From CAVYEM01 sp963767635 (GTDB lineage: Bacteria > Vulcanimicrobiota > Vulcanimicrobiia > Vulcanimicrobiales > Vulcanimicrobiaceae): 64,000 bases of DNA. The notes under the pieces were generated by a model. That model did not search any database. It saw only the letters and a program-made list of their open reading frames with translations, and had not been told where the DNA came from. Position numbers and translations under genes: made by a program. Shown one piece after another: positions 34,965 to 43,848 of this stretch. How positions within the stretch are numbered: the first letter of the stretch is position 1; every line of letters starts with the position of its first letter. Where the stretch lies: the NCBI GenBank assembly GCA_963767635.1, contig CAVYEM010000001.1:744001-808000 (forward strand), given 5' to 3'.

Positions 34965-35544
34965 TTAATTTAGGCTAGGAGCGGTCGCAAATTCATTCGC
35001 AAATAAGCGTTGCACATACGCGTACATCGCATCGTCGATACGGCGCAGTCTCGCACGCGTGGCCCTAGGCCAAAACGAATTTGCATCGTTAATCTCGACG
35101 TACGCGCGCAGACTCTCGGCGAAATACTCGTCCGCGCCCGTGGCCGCGTACGGTGTGACATACCCACGCGCCCGCGCGAACAGATGCGCGCAGCACGGGA
35201 TCGGTGCTGGAACGATACACGCCCTCGCCGAGCGCGCAGTCGAGCGCGTGACCGAACTCGTGCGCGACCGTCATGGGACTGCGCGAACGCAGGTACACGG
35301 TGCGCTCTTCCACGACGAAGAGCCCGGCAGGCGGTGCGGGCCATGCATCCACGTTGACGCTCAGGCGCCGCAGCGCCGCGGAACGATCGTCGTATCGCTC
35401 CGAACGGTGCAGCGGAACGATTCGGATGCCGCACCGGTGCGCGAAGTCGACCGCGCCGCCGCCGAAGCGATTCAGCGTGTGCACGATCGCGGAACAGTCT
35501 TGACGGCAGGCAGCATCGAGCAATAGCGCGGCATCGGCACTCAT
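34965..35544 (-). CDS. Anthrax-lethal-factor-like zinc metallopeptidase, frameshifted
   Basis: About 193 residues from ATG 35544 to TAA 34965. First frame: DAALLLDAACRQDCSAIVHT, LRRLSVNVDAWPAPPAG and the zinc site SPMTVAHEFGHALDCALGEG. Near 35187 the frame changes by one base and resumes LFARARGYVTPYAATGADEY, FAESLRAYVEINDANSFWPR. The order HEFGHALD ... Y.TP ... DEYFAESLRAY is that of the ATLF-type gluzincin domain (HExxH plus distal Glu). No signal peptide, no toxin-delivery domain. It faces the methyltransferase gene divergently. Substrate unknown. Confidence 0.7.
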
Positions 35545-35608
35545 TCGGCGTACTATCACGCGGGCGATCCGGCATCGCAAGGCTCTCGCGCCGCGCCGTC
35601 GTACGCGT

Positions 35609-36602
35609 ATGCGAATGGACATTCACGGCAGCCGCTTGTATTGCACGGACGCCGTCGCCGGCGCCGCCGAGCACCTGGCGGACGATTCCGTCGATCTGAT
35701 CGTGACGGATCCGCCGTACGGCATCGAAGGGGATCGGCTTCACCGGCATTACAACCGGAACGAGGATTGCGTCATCGACGGCTACATCGAGGTGCCGGCG
35801 TGTCGATACGGTGATTTTACGCGCGCGTGGATTTCGCAAGCGGAGCGCGTGCTGCGTCCCGGCGGCAGCATCTACGTCCTATCCGGCTACACGAATTTGT
35901 ACGACGTGCTGAGCGCGCTGCGCGCAACGGGGCTGCGCGAAGTGAACCACCTGATTTGGAAATACAATTTTGGCGTGTTCACGCGCCGCAAGTACGTGTC
36001 ATCGCACTATCATATTCTCTATTATTACAAACCCGGTGGACTGCGGACGTTCAATATGCAGTCCCGATATGCTACAAACGAGCTCGCGGCGGCCGGCGGC
36101 AGCGCGAACTACCAAGACCGCGAGGATGTGTTCGTCATCAATCGCGAGTACAAGCCCGGCCGCGAAAAAAACAAGAACGAGTTGCCCACGGAATTGCTCG
36201 TGAAACTGCTTCAATACTCCAGCAACGATGGCGACCTCGTCTGCGATTTCTTTATGGGCGGCTGCTCGACGGCTCGGGTAGCGATAGGCATGAATCGCCG
36301 TTTCGTCGGCTTCGAGCTCTCGCCGCCGATCTTCAACAGCCGCGTCCCGCAACTGCGCGATGTCGTGCCGGGGGAGCTGCGTCGCCAAACTGCGCACGGC
36401 GCCGTCTGCGCATCGCATCGAAAACGCCGGCAAGCCGTGGAGTGCGGCAGACGTCGACGCGTTGATGCGGCGGTATCGCGATCTCGCGCGGCAGGGCGTG
36501 ACGAAACGCGAAATCGTGCAAACGTTGTGCGCGGATTTCAAGCGAGGATCGTGGGCGATCGTAAAGCGGCTGAACAGCGTGAACGGCGGCCATCGTCGAT
36601 AG
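35609..36602 (+). CDS. DNA methyltransferase (beta-class, N6-A/N4-C), frameshifted
   Basis: About 331 residues when corrected. Catalytic motif IV LIVTDPPYGIEGDRL is N-terminal and the SAM-binding motif LVCDFFMGGCSTARVAIG is C-terminal, i.e. the beta order (DPPY first), with RFVGFELSP as motif II. A run of five G at 36370-36374 (one too many) displaces the last ~77 residues into the next frame: KPWSAADVDALMRRYRDLAR, GVTKREIVQTLCADF, a helical tail that may read DNA. No restriction gene is adjacent, so it is an orphan or regulatory methylase. ATG 35609 lies 64 bp from the divergent peptidase. Confidence 0.8.
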
Positions 36603-36613
36603 CCGCCGTTCAC
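36579..36613. terminator. Bidirectional hairpin between convergent genes
   Basis: A perfect 12-bp stem, GTGAACGGCGGC / GCCGCCGTTCAC, with an 11-nt loop, overlapping the stop of the methyltransferase. No T tract follows on either strand, so it is a weak intrinsic or a factor-assisted terminator. Confidence 0.5.
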
Positions 36614-36636
36614 TGGGATCCTGTCGGAGCGGGTCT

Positions 36637-38195
36637 CTAGGAGCAGCCGCCTCCGCCGGGGAGCATCAGCATGTACGCGTCGGTGCCGCCCACGCTCAGC
36701 GGGTTCGAAATGGGCCGGCCTTCGATGTCGGTGTACGCGTGATTCGGCAGCGTTATCTTTTGCGAGCCCGCACCGGCATTGACCACGGCGAAGCCGCCGG
36801 CAAACCGCCGCGAGTACAGGTTTCCACTTTGCGTGAAACCACCGCACGGCGCACCGTACGTGCGGGAGTACTCAGAACGGTACGTATAGATCGCGCCTCC
36901 GGCCGGCGAGATGTAGACGTTCGCGCCGCCGTTGTTGCCGATGGCATAGGATGCCAGCGCCCAGTCCACTTGCGATGGAGTCAGCGAAGCCGGGTCGTGC
37001 GAGCACCCAGACCCGGTGCAGAAATAGTCCGTGATGAAGATCGCATAGTGATGGCTCTGCGCGTACTCCATCCAACTCATCGTATTGCTGAATGATGCTC
37101 CCGTAAGGAGCTGGCCATAGTGCGTAAACCCGTTTTCGTCCAAAACGCCGTCCACGGACTGGAGCATCTGCAGCTCATTCGAGTTGGGCGAGGCGTCCTG
37201 CAGCGGATGGTTGACGATGATCTTGAAGTGGTGCGGCGCAAAAGTCGGATCGCTGTTGAACGTTTGCCGCGCCGTCGCGAGCCAATTGAGCAGGTCGCCG
37301 ATGAAGGCTGGATCCGCCACGTCGTGGTCGCTGCTGCCTTGCGAGCCGTAACGGCGCACGAACGTGCTGCCTTGGTAAATTCCGCACGCATAGTAATTTG
37401 AGCTCGCAGGCTTGGTCGAATCCACGAGGTAGTTGGCGAACGTGATATTGTCGGCCGCCATCGTGTTGTAACCTTCGCTGATCATGTCGTTGCCGATCAG
37501 TGGAGCTGGTACTGGACGACGGCGGGATTGTGGATGTCCAACGGAACGTCGCCGAATCCGGTTCCGCTCGCCGCGGGATCGTGCGTCGGATTACCGTTGT
37601 TGTCGCACGCGTACAGGATCCAGTCGGGATGATTTTGCTGGAACCACGTCAGATCGTGTCCGGAGATCAATCTCACGTCTTCGTTCGGAAGGACGTAACG
37701 TGAAACGATCATGCCCGGATGGTTTTGATTCCAGACCGAGGGTTGGAAGGAACCCCAGACGCTGTCGTAATGGGGCGCTTCGGCGGCGACCTGGCCGGCC
37801 GACATGCCGGTGCCCGCGCGGCCGTACGCGTCGTTGATCTGAATCAGGCCGAACCGGCCGTTCGTATTGGGCAGCATGGAGATACCGGGGCCGCCTGTCG
37901 GCGCGGTCGTGGGCGTTATCGTAGGAACCGGCGTTGGAGTGAGTGTCGGCTTCGGCGTGGGAGATTTCGTACGAGTCGGCGTCGGCGTGGGCGAGGTTGG
38001 CGAGCTGGGTCCGCCGCTGGGCGAGGTCGAGGGTTTTGGTGAAGAACTCGCGGGCGGCGATCCGCCTCCGCCCGGAGGTCCGGGCGGATTGACCGACGGC
38101 GTGCCGCCGCCTCCGCCTCCGCCGCATGCGCTCGCCGCCAAGGCAAGTACGATCGTAGCGAGTCCAAGAACGCGTGATGAAATTGCAGGCCGCAC
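36637..38195 (-). CDS. GHL15-like putative glycosidase lipoprotein, frameshifted
   Basis: About 519 residues. GTG 38195 is preferred: AGAGAGGG lies just upstream and a lipoprotein signal follows (LATIVLALAASAC, poly-Gly after Cys). A long Pro/Thr/Ser linker (PTPTPTRTKSPTPKPTLTPT) leads into a (beta/alpha)8-like domain: GRFGLIQINDAYGRAGTG, HDLTWFQQNHPDWILYACD, FGDVPLDIHNPAVVQYQLH. One base lost at 37500/37501 stops the frame; it resumes LIGNDMISEGYNTMAADNIT. The pattern (NPAVVxY..D) fits the GHL15/GH114-like putative glycoside hydrolases; substrate unknown. Surface-anchored. Confidence 0.75.
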
Positions 38196-38296
38196 AATAA
38201 CCCTCTCTCTGTGCGGGCGAGTATAGCGCCCTACAGGGTCCAAGCAGAACGGACGTTGGACCGGGCGGCCAAGGCCTTTAGTCACTCCCGAGCGGG

Positions 38297-38315
38297 TATA
38301 ATCGCGACAGGAGGG
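38297..38315 (+). promoter_or_regulatory. -10 box and Shine-Dalgarno deciding the cfa start
   Basis: TATAAT at 38297-38302 and AGGAGGG at 38309-38315. The next codons at a proper distance in the cfa frame are ATC ATC at 38321; there is no ATG, GTG or TTG until 38381. Confidence 0.6.
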
Positions 38316-38320
38316 CTTCC

Positions 38321-39607
38321 ATCATCGAGAACGTCGAGCGTTTTGCTTCGAACGATCCTTTTGCGCGCATAGCGGCCGCGGTGCTTCGCCGCATTTTCGG
38401 CGAGCGGTACGCGCAACGCTTCGGCATACGTCTATGGGACGGCACGGAGATACCGGCATCGCGCGAGCCGTTGTTTACGCTGCACGTCAATCATCCGGGC
38501 GCGCTGCGCACCGCCTTCAGGCCCCCCGTGGACTTGAACGCCGGGCGCGCCTTTGCGGCCGGACTGCTGGACGTCGCGGGTGATGCGGAAGCGGCCTTTG
38601 ACGAACTGATGCGCACGCTGCAGCGGCCTGCCGGCTCGGCGCTGGTGCAGCTCTCGCTGCTGCTGCGGCGCTTGCCCGCGGCGCCGCTGCCGAAGCTGCG
38701 CGAAGCGCATCTGTCGGGAAAGCGGCATTCGCAAGCGCGCGATCGCGCGGCCATCGGCTTTCACTACGATCAGCCGGTCGCGTTCTATCGCACGTTTCTG
38801 GATCCGGCGCTGGTGTACTCGTGCGCGTATTTCGAACGCGAATCGACGACGCTGGCGCAGGCGCAGATCGCCAAGATCGATTATTCGCTGCGCAAGCTGC
38901 GCGTGAAGCCCGGGGAGCGGCTGCTGGACATCGGCTGCGGTTGGGGCGCGTTAGTGGTGCGAGCCGCGCAGCAGTTCGGTGCGTACGTGCTGGGCGTCAC
39001 GCTGAGCGAACGTCAGGTGGAAGAAGCGCGCCGCCGAATCCGGGAGAACGGACTGGAAGAACGCGCGAGCGTCGAGCGGTGGGATTACCGCGAGCTGCCG
39101 GCGACGACGTTCGACAAAATCGTGAGCATCGGCATGTTCGAGCACGTCGGCCGCGAGAAGCTGCCGGAATATTTTCAGTCGGCGTTTCGTCTGCTCAAAA
39201 ACGGAGGACTCTTTCTGAATCACGGCATCGCGAACGAGCGGCGCAACGGCCCGGGCAAAACGTCCGGCTTCATGGAGCGCTTCATTTTCCCGGATGGTGA
39301 GCTGGTGAGCGTTTCGGATGCGCTGCAGATTGCAGAGGACGCCGGGTTCGAAGTGCGCGACGTCGAGAACTTGCGGGAGCATTACACGCGCACGTTGCGA
39401 GCATGGGTCTCGAATCTGGAAGAAAATCGGCAGGCCGCGATTGAGGCCGCAGGCGATCAGTCCTATCGCGCTTGGCGCTTGTACATGGCGGGCAGCGCGC
39501 AGGGATTCCGCGTGGGACGCATGGGCCTTTTTCAGTCGCTTTTGGGCAAACCCGAATCAAACGGCGGCGTGGATATTCCGCCGACGCGCTCGGATCTCTA
39601 CGTCTAA
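38321..39607 (+). CDS. cfa: Cyclopropane-fatty-acyl-phospholipid synthase, AUC start
   Basis: 428 residues from ATC 38321 (GTG 38381 gives 408). Methylenates unsaturated acyl chains of membrane lipids using SAM. The N-terminal domain holds FGIRLWDGTEIPASREPLFT. The methyltransferase part begins at RAAIGFHYDQPVAFYRTFLD and VYSCAYFERESTTLAQAQIA, then the SAM loop LLDIGCGWGALVVRAAQQFG, FDKIVSIGMFEHVG and LFLNHGIANER. All signature blocks are intact. AGGAGGG five bases before ATC and the in-frame extension IENVERFASNDPFARIAAAV, which completes the amphipathic N-terminus, favour the early start. Confidence 0.93.
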   Translation: MIENVERFASNDPFARIAAAVLRRIFGERYAQRFGIRLWDGTEIPASREPLFTLHVNHPGALRTAFRPPVDLNAGRAFAAGLLDVAGDAEAAFDELMRTLQRPAGSALVQLSLLLRRLPAAPLPKLREAHLSGKRHSQARDRAAIGFHYDQPVAFYRTFLDPALVYSCAYFERESTTLAQAQIAKIDYSLRKLRVKPGERLLDIGCGWGALVVRAAQQFGAYVLGVTLSERQVEEARRRIRENGLEERASVERWDYRELPATTFDKIVSIGMFEHVGREKLPEYFQSAFRLLKNGGLFLNHGIANERRNGPGKTSGFMERFIFPDGELVSVSDALQIAEDAGFEVRDVENLREHYTRTLRAWVSNLEENRQAAIEAAGDQSYRAWRLYMAGSAQGFRVGRMGLFQSLLGKPESNGGVDIPPTRSDLYV

Positions 39608-39614
39608 CGAAGCA

Positions 39615-39926
39615 TCAGGTCATGGGCGGCGGAACGGCGTGGCCTTCGCGCTCGGTGTTCGTGCGTTCGGCTCCGCTCCACGTTTCGTTTTCCGGCGGGA
39701 GCAGCGGCTGCGGCCGTTGCGTGCGTGTGACGAACAGGAACGCCGCCACTACCGCTAAGCCCAGGGCCGCGGGCAACGCGAACCACAGCCAGGCCGGAGC
39801 CCGCGATTGGCCCTCTAAATACAGCCGCTCGCACGCGCAGTCCGCATGCTCGGGATCGTCTTGGAGGAAGACGTTGCGGTGCTTGGGGCATTTGTTGTTT
39901 AGGCAGGTATAGTAAACCGCTTCCAT
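39615..39926 (-). CDS. Small zinc-ribbon membrane protein
   Basis: 103 residues: an N-terminal Cys4 ribbon (YYTCLNNKCPKHRNVF, then HADCACERLYLEG; four Cys in CxxxxC and CxC), one membrane helix (AWLWFALPAALGLAVVAAFL) and a short Pro-rich tail. Probably N-terminus cytoplasmic or tail-anchored. Function unknown. Convergent with cfa (7 bp apart). Confidence 0.75.
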   Translation of the reverse strand: MEAVYYTCLNNKCPKHRNVFLQDDPEHADCACERLYLEGQSRAPAWLWFALPAALGLAVVAAFLFVTRTQRPQPLLPPENETWSGAERTNTEREGHAVPPPMT

Positions 39927-40029
39927 TCCCGCGCTATACCCTTCAAAGCGAGGGCAGGATGCGGGCCCTGTGATGTATTAAAATTATCAGTCCCCCTCCG
40001 GTCTCTACAAGAACGAAAGCGTTGAGGCG

Positions 40030-41841
40030 ATGAGCAGCTATCAAGCACCCTTGCGCGACATGGACTTCGTCCTGCGCGAACTTGCCGGACTCGAGCGGGT
40101 GGCCGCACTTCCCGGTTGCGGCGACGTACTCGACGTTGCCGAGCCGATTCTGCAAGAGGCCGCGACCTTTGCAGGCGAGGTGCTGGACCCCATCAATCGC
40201 GTCGGCGACACAGAGGGGTGCATCTGGGCTGCGGGCGAGGTGCGCACGCCGGCAGGTTTTAAGGAGGCGTACGCGCGATTCGCGGCGGCCGGCTGGATCG
40301 GGCTGCCGGTTCCGGAGGAGTACGGCGGCCAAGGTCTGCCCTCGCTGATGCTCGGCCCCACGCTGGAAATGTGGAACGCCGCGAACATCGGCTTTGCGAA
40401 CGGTCCGCTGCTCAATCAGGGCGCGATCGAGGCCATCGAGCTGGTCGGGTCCGAGGAGCAGAAGAAGCTCTACATTCCGCGCCTTGTCGATGGAACGTGG
40501 ACCGGCACGATGTGCTTGACTGAACCGCAAGCCGGTTCGGATCTGGCGCAAGTCCGAACGAAGGCCGTTGCAGACGGCGACCACTATCGCATCACGGGCC
40601 AGAAAATATTCATCACGTTCGGCGAACACGACATGGCCGAAAACATCGTCCATCTCGTCCTCGCACGTTTGCCGGATGCGCCGGCGGGCACCAAAGGGAT
40701 CTCGCTCTTCATCGTGCCGAAATTTTTGGTCAACGCAGATGGATCGTTGGGTGAGCGCAACGACGTAGAGTGCGCCGGCATCGAGCATAAGCTTGGCATC
40801 AACGGCAATCCGACGTGCACCATGAACTACGGCGAGAAGAAAGGCGCCGTCGGCTATTTGGTCGGTGCGCCCAACGAAGGTCTCAAGTACATGTTCATCA
40901 TGATGAACGCGGCGCGCTTCAGCGTGGGCGTGCAGGGACTGGCACTGGCGGATCGCGCCTACCAAAGCGCGCTCGCGTACGCCAAGGAGCGCGTGCAATT
41001 TCGCGACGTGGCCTCGCGTTCGCCCGAGCCCAAACGCATCATCGAACACCCCGACGTGCGCCGTATGCTGATGACGATGAAGTCGCAAATCGAAGCGATG
41101 CGCGCGCTCTCGTACGTGACGGCGGCATCGCTCGATTTCGCGCAAAAGCATCCCGACGAGAAGGTGCGCAAAGAGCACAAGGCCTTCGTCGATTTGATGA
41201 TTCCCGTCGTGAAGGGCTGGTGCACCGAAACCGCAGTGGAGATTTGCTCGACGGCGCTGCAGGTGTTCGGCGGCATCGGCTACGTCGAGGAAACCGGTAT
41301 TGCGCAGCAATACCGCGACGTGCGCATCACGACGATTTACGAAGGCACCACGGGAATCCAGGCCCTCGACTTGGTCGGTCGCAAGCTCGCGCAAGACATG
41401 GGTGCCACCGCGACACGCGTCATCAAACAGATGCAGCAGGACGCGCAGTCATTGGGTGAAGGCGAGGAGCTCGCGTATATCGCGGGCGCGCTGACCAAAG
41501 CCATCGCCGCGCTCTCGGAAACCTCGCAGTTTATCGGCATGAGCGCCATGGGCGATCTGCACAAAGCGGTGGCCTGCAGCGTTCCGTACCTCAAGCTCTG
41601 GGGCATCGTCGCAGGCGGCTGGCAGATGGCGCGCGCGGCGCGCGTGGCCGCAGAGAAAATCTCGTCCGGGCAGAGCGACGACTTTTACCGGGCCAAGATT
41701 GCAACCGCGAAGTTCTACGCCTCGCACATTTTGAGCCAAAGCGCATCGCTGCAGCTTCAGATCGTGCAAGGTTCCGGCGACGTGATGGCGCTGCCCGAAG
41801 AACTCTACGATCTGGATCGCAAATCTGCGGTTGTGGCATGA
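40030..41841 (+). CDS. Acyl-CoA dehydrogenase, large form with C-terminal extension
   Basis: 603 residues, FAD enzyme that starts beta-oxidation. AAAGCGTTGAGG precedes the ATG. Blocks: FKEAYARFAAAGWIGLPVPE, MCLTEPQAGSDLAQVRTKAV (CoA/FAD contacts), LFIVPKFLVNADGSLGERND, ARFSVGVQGLALADRAYQSA, and the catalytic base in RITTIYEGTTGIQALDLVGR. After ~residue 450 a family-specific alpha-helical extension appears (ATRVIKQMQQDAQSLGEGEE), as in the ~600-residue FadE-like group for long or unusual acyl chains. It overlaps the next gene (ATGA), so the three beta-oxidation genes form one operon. Confidence 0.95.
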   Translation: MSSYQAPLRDMDFVLRELAGLERVAALPGCGDVLDVAEPILQEAATFAGEVLDPINRVGDTEGCIWAAGEVRTPAGFKEAYARFAAAGWIGLPVPEEYGGQGLPSLMLGPTLEMWNAANIGFANGPLLNQGAIEAIELVGSEEQKKLYIPRLVDGTWTGTMCLTEPQAGSDLAQVRTKAVADGDHYRITGQKIFITFGEHDMAENIVHLVLARLPDAPAGTKGISLFIVPKFLVNADGSLGERNDVECAGIEHKLGINGNPTCTMNYGEKKGAVGYLVGAPNEGLKYMFIMMNAARFSVGVQGLALADRAYQSALAYAKERVQFRDVASRSPEPKRIIEHPDVRRMLMTMKSQIEAMRALSYVTAASLDFAQKHPDEKVRKEHKAFVDLMIPVVKGWCTETAVEICSTALQVFGGIGYVEETGIAQQYRDVRITTIYEGTTGIQALDLVGRKLAQDMGATATRVIKQMQQDAQSLGEGEELAYIAGALTKAIAALSETSQFIGMSAMGDLHKAVACSVPYLKLWGIVAGGWQMARAARVAAEKISSGQSDDFYRAKIATAKFYASHILSQSASLQLQIVQGSGDVMALPEELYDLDRKSAVVA

Positions 41842-43848
41842 AGCAACGCGTCATCACCATCGATAATCCGCCGGTCAACGCGCTCTCGTTCGCGTATTGC
41901 GCAACGCTGCTGAAGCAGGTAGAGGCCGCCGAAGCGGATCCCGAAACCGAATCGGTCGTCTTTACGGGCGCGAACGGCATCTTCAGTGCCGGCGCCGACA
42001 TTAACGACTTTCTGGCCGAACCAGCCCCCGGTACGACGACGATCCGGGACGTCATCGACGCAGTCGAGCGCGGCAGCAAGACGTACGTGGCGGCGATCGA
42101 CGGTAATGCGATGGGAGGCGCCACTGAACTTGCGCTCGCGTGCGACTATCGCGTTGCGACGCACGGGGCCAAGCTGGGCTTGCCCGAGATCAAGCTGGGG
42201 TTGCTGCCCGGCGCAGGCGGGACGCAGCGGCTGCCGCGCCTGATCGGTGCGCAAGACGCGCTGCAGATGATGCTCAAGGGCAACATGCTCCCGGCGAGCG
42301 AGGCGAAGAAGAATGGGCTGATCGATGCGCTTGCCGCGAGCGCAGACGATCTGCTGGAAACTGCCGGGCAGTTTGCCTCGAACGGCAAGCGCCGCATCTC
42401 CCACATGCGCGTCACTCTCGCAGGCTTGCCCGCGAACGCGGTGCCGTTCGTCATCGCGCAGGCGCACAAAATGTGTCCGCCGGAAGAAAGCGGGGGTTTT
42501 GCCGCGCACAAACTCGTCGATGCGGTACAGGCGGCCTTTGAATTGCCGTTCGAACGCGGCATCGCGCGCGAGCGGCGGCTCTTTGAAGAGCTGGTGCGGT
42601 CGGCGCCCTCGCTCGCGCTGCGGCACGTGTTTTTTGCCGAACGCGAGCTGTCCAAGATTCCATCCTTCGACAAGCTCAGGATGACAGACGTGGAACCGGC
42701 GCAGATTCAGAGTGCCGGAATCGTCGGGGGCGGCACGATGGGAACCGGCATCGCGATCGCGTTTGCAAACGCCGGCATTCCCGTAACGGTCGTCGAACCG
42801 AGCGCCGAGCAGGTGGAACGCGCGCGTCAAATGGTCTTCGGAATGTTCATGCATCAAGTGCAGCGCGGGCGGCTCTCACAGGAAGACGCGTGGAAGCGCG
42901 GTCAGTCGATCGTATTTACCGACGATTACGCCGAGATCGCGGACGTGGATCTGGCGATCGAAGCGGTGTTCGAAGACATGAACGTCAAAAAAGAAGTCTT
43001 TGCCAAACTGGACGGCATCGTCAAGCCTGCGTCGATCTTGGCCTCCAATACCTCGACGTTGGACATCGACGAAATGGCTGCGGTTACCGGCCGGCCGGAC
43101 AAATTCGTGGGACTGCATTTTTTTGCACCCGCGAACATCATGAAGCTGCTCGAGATCGTGCGCGGTGCGCAAACGTCGCCGCAAACGGTGGCGGCGGCAT
43201 TTGCGCTGGCGAAGAAGCTGCGTAAAGTCGGCGTGCTCTCCGCCAACGCCTTCGGTTTCATCGGCAACCGGATGCTCTTCGACTACGCGCGCGAGGCAGT
43301 CGGTTTGGCCGAAGAAGGCGTGCCGCCGCACCGCATCGACGCCGCGATGCGCGCGTTCGGCTTTGCCATGGGACCCTTCGCCATGTTCGATCTGTCGGGC
43401 ATCGACGTATTTTGGCACATCCAGCGAGCGCGTCCCGACATGGCTGCGGCGCGCACGGCGATTGTAGACCGGTTATACGAGATGGGCCGCTTGGGGCAAA
43501 AAACCGGCAAGGGCTTCTATCGATACGATCCCACGGTGGGCAACGGCCGCGAACCAATCCGCGACGAAGCGGTTGAAACGCTCTTCGCGCAAGTTGCCGC
43601 CCAGGCCGGTATCGCGCCGCATCCGGAGGTTACCGATGGGGAAATCGTGACGCGTCTGACGCGCGCACTGATCGATGCAGGAGCGCAGTTGCTGCGCGAC
43701 GGCGTCGCGCTGCGTCCTGGCGATATCGACATCGTGTACATCTACGGTTACGGGTTCCCGCCGCACCACGGCGGCCCGATGTGGTACGGTCATGAGATCG
43801 GTTACAACGACGTGTACGTCGCCCAAAAGCAGACTCGCGTATGCGTGA
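41838..43848 (+). CDS. fadJ: Bifunctional enoyl-CoA hydratase/3-hydroxyacyl-CoA dehydrogenase
   Basis: 670 codons when corrected. N-terminal crotonase: FTGANGIFSAGADINDFLAE, DGNAMGGATELALACDYRVA and LPEIKLGLLPGAGGTQRLPR (both catalytic Glu present). A repeat insertion (IPSFDKLRMTDVE) lies in the linker at about residue 275. The dehydrogenase starts AGIVGGGTMGTGIAIAFANA, then SNTSTLDIDEMAAVTG, KFVGLHFFAPANIMKLLEIV and GFIGNRMLFDYAREAVGL. At 43822-43824 one extra C removes the stop so the frame runs 125 codons into the thiolase gene; with one C less it ends KSRLAYA* and overlaps the thiolase ATG by eight bases. Confidence 0.92.
42661..42686 (+). repeat. Dispersed repeat copy inside fadJ
   Basis: CATCCTTCGACAAGCTCAGG followed by ATGACA, the same element as at 8973 and 29834, inserted in frame between the hydratase and dehydrogenase domains. 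It encodes SFDKLRMTD. Confidence 0.8.

Noticed and set aside
39943..41394. 483-codon minus-strand frame opposite the acyl-CoA dehydrogenase
   Set aside because: Shadow of the real gene; composition low in hydrophobic core residues and no recognisable motif.
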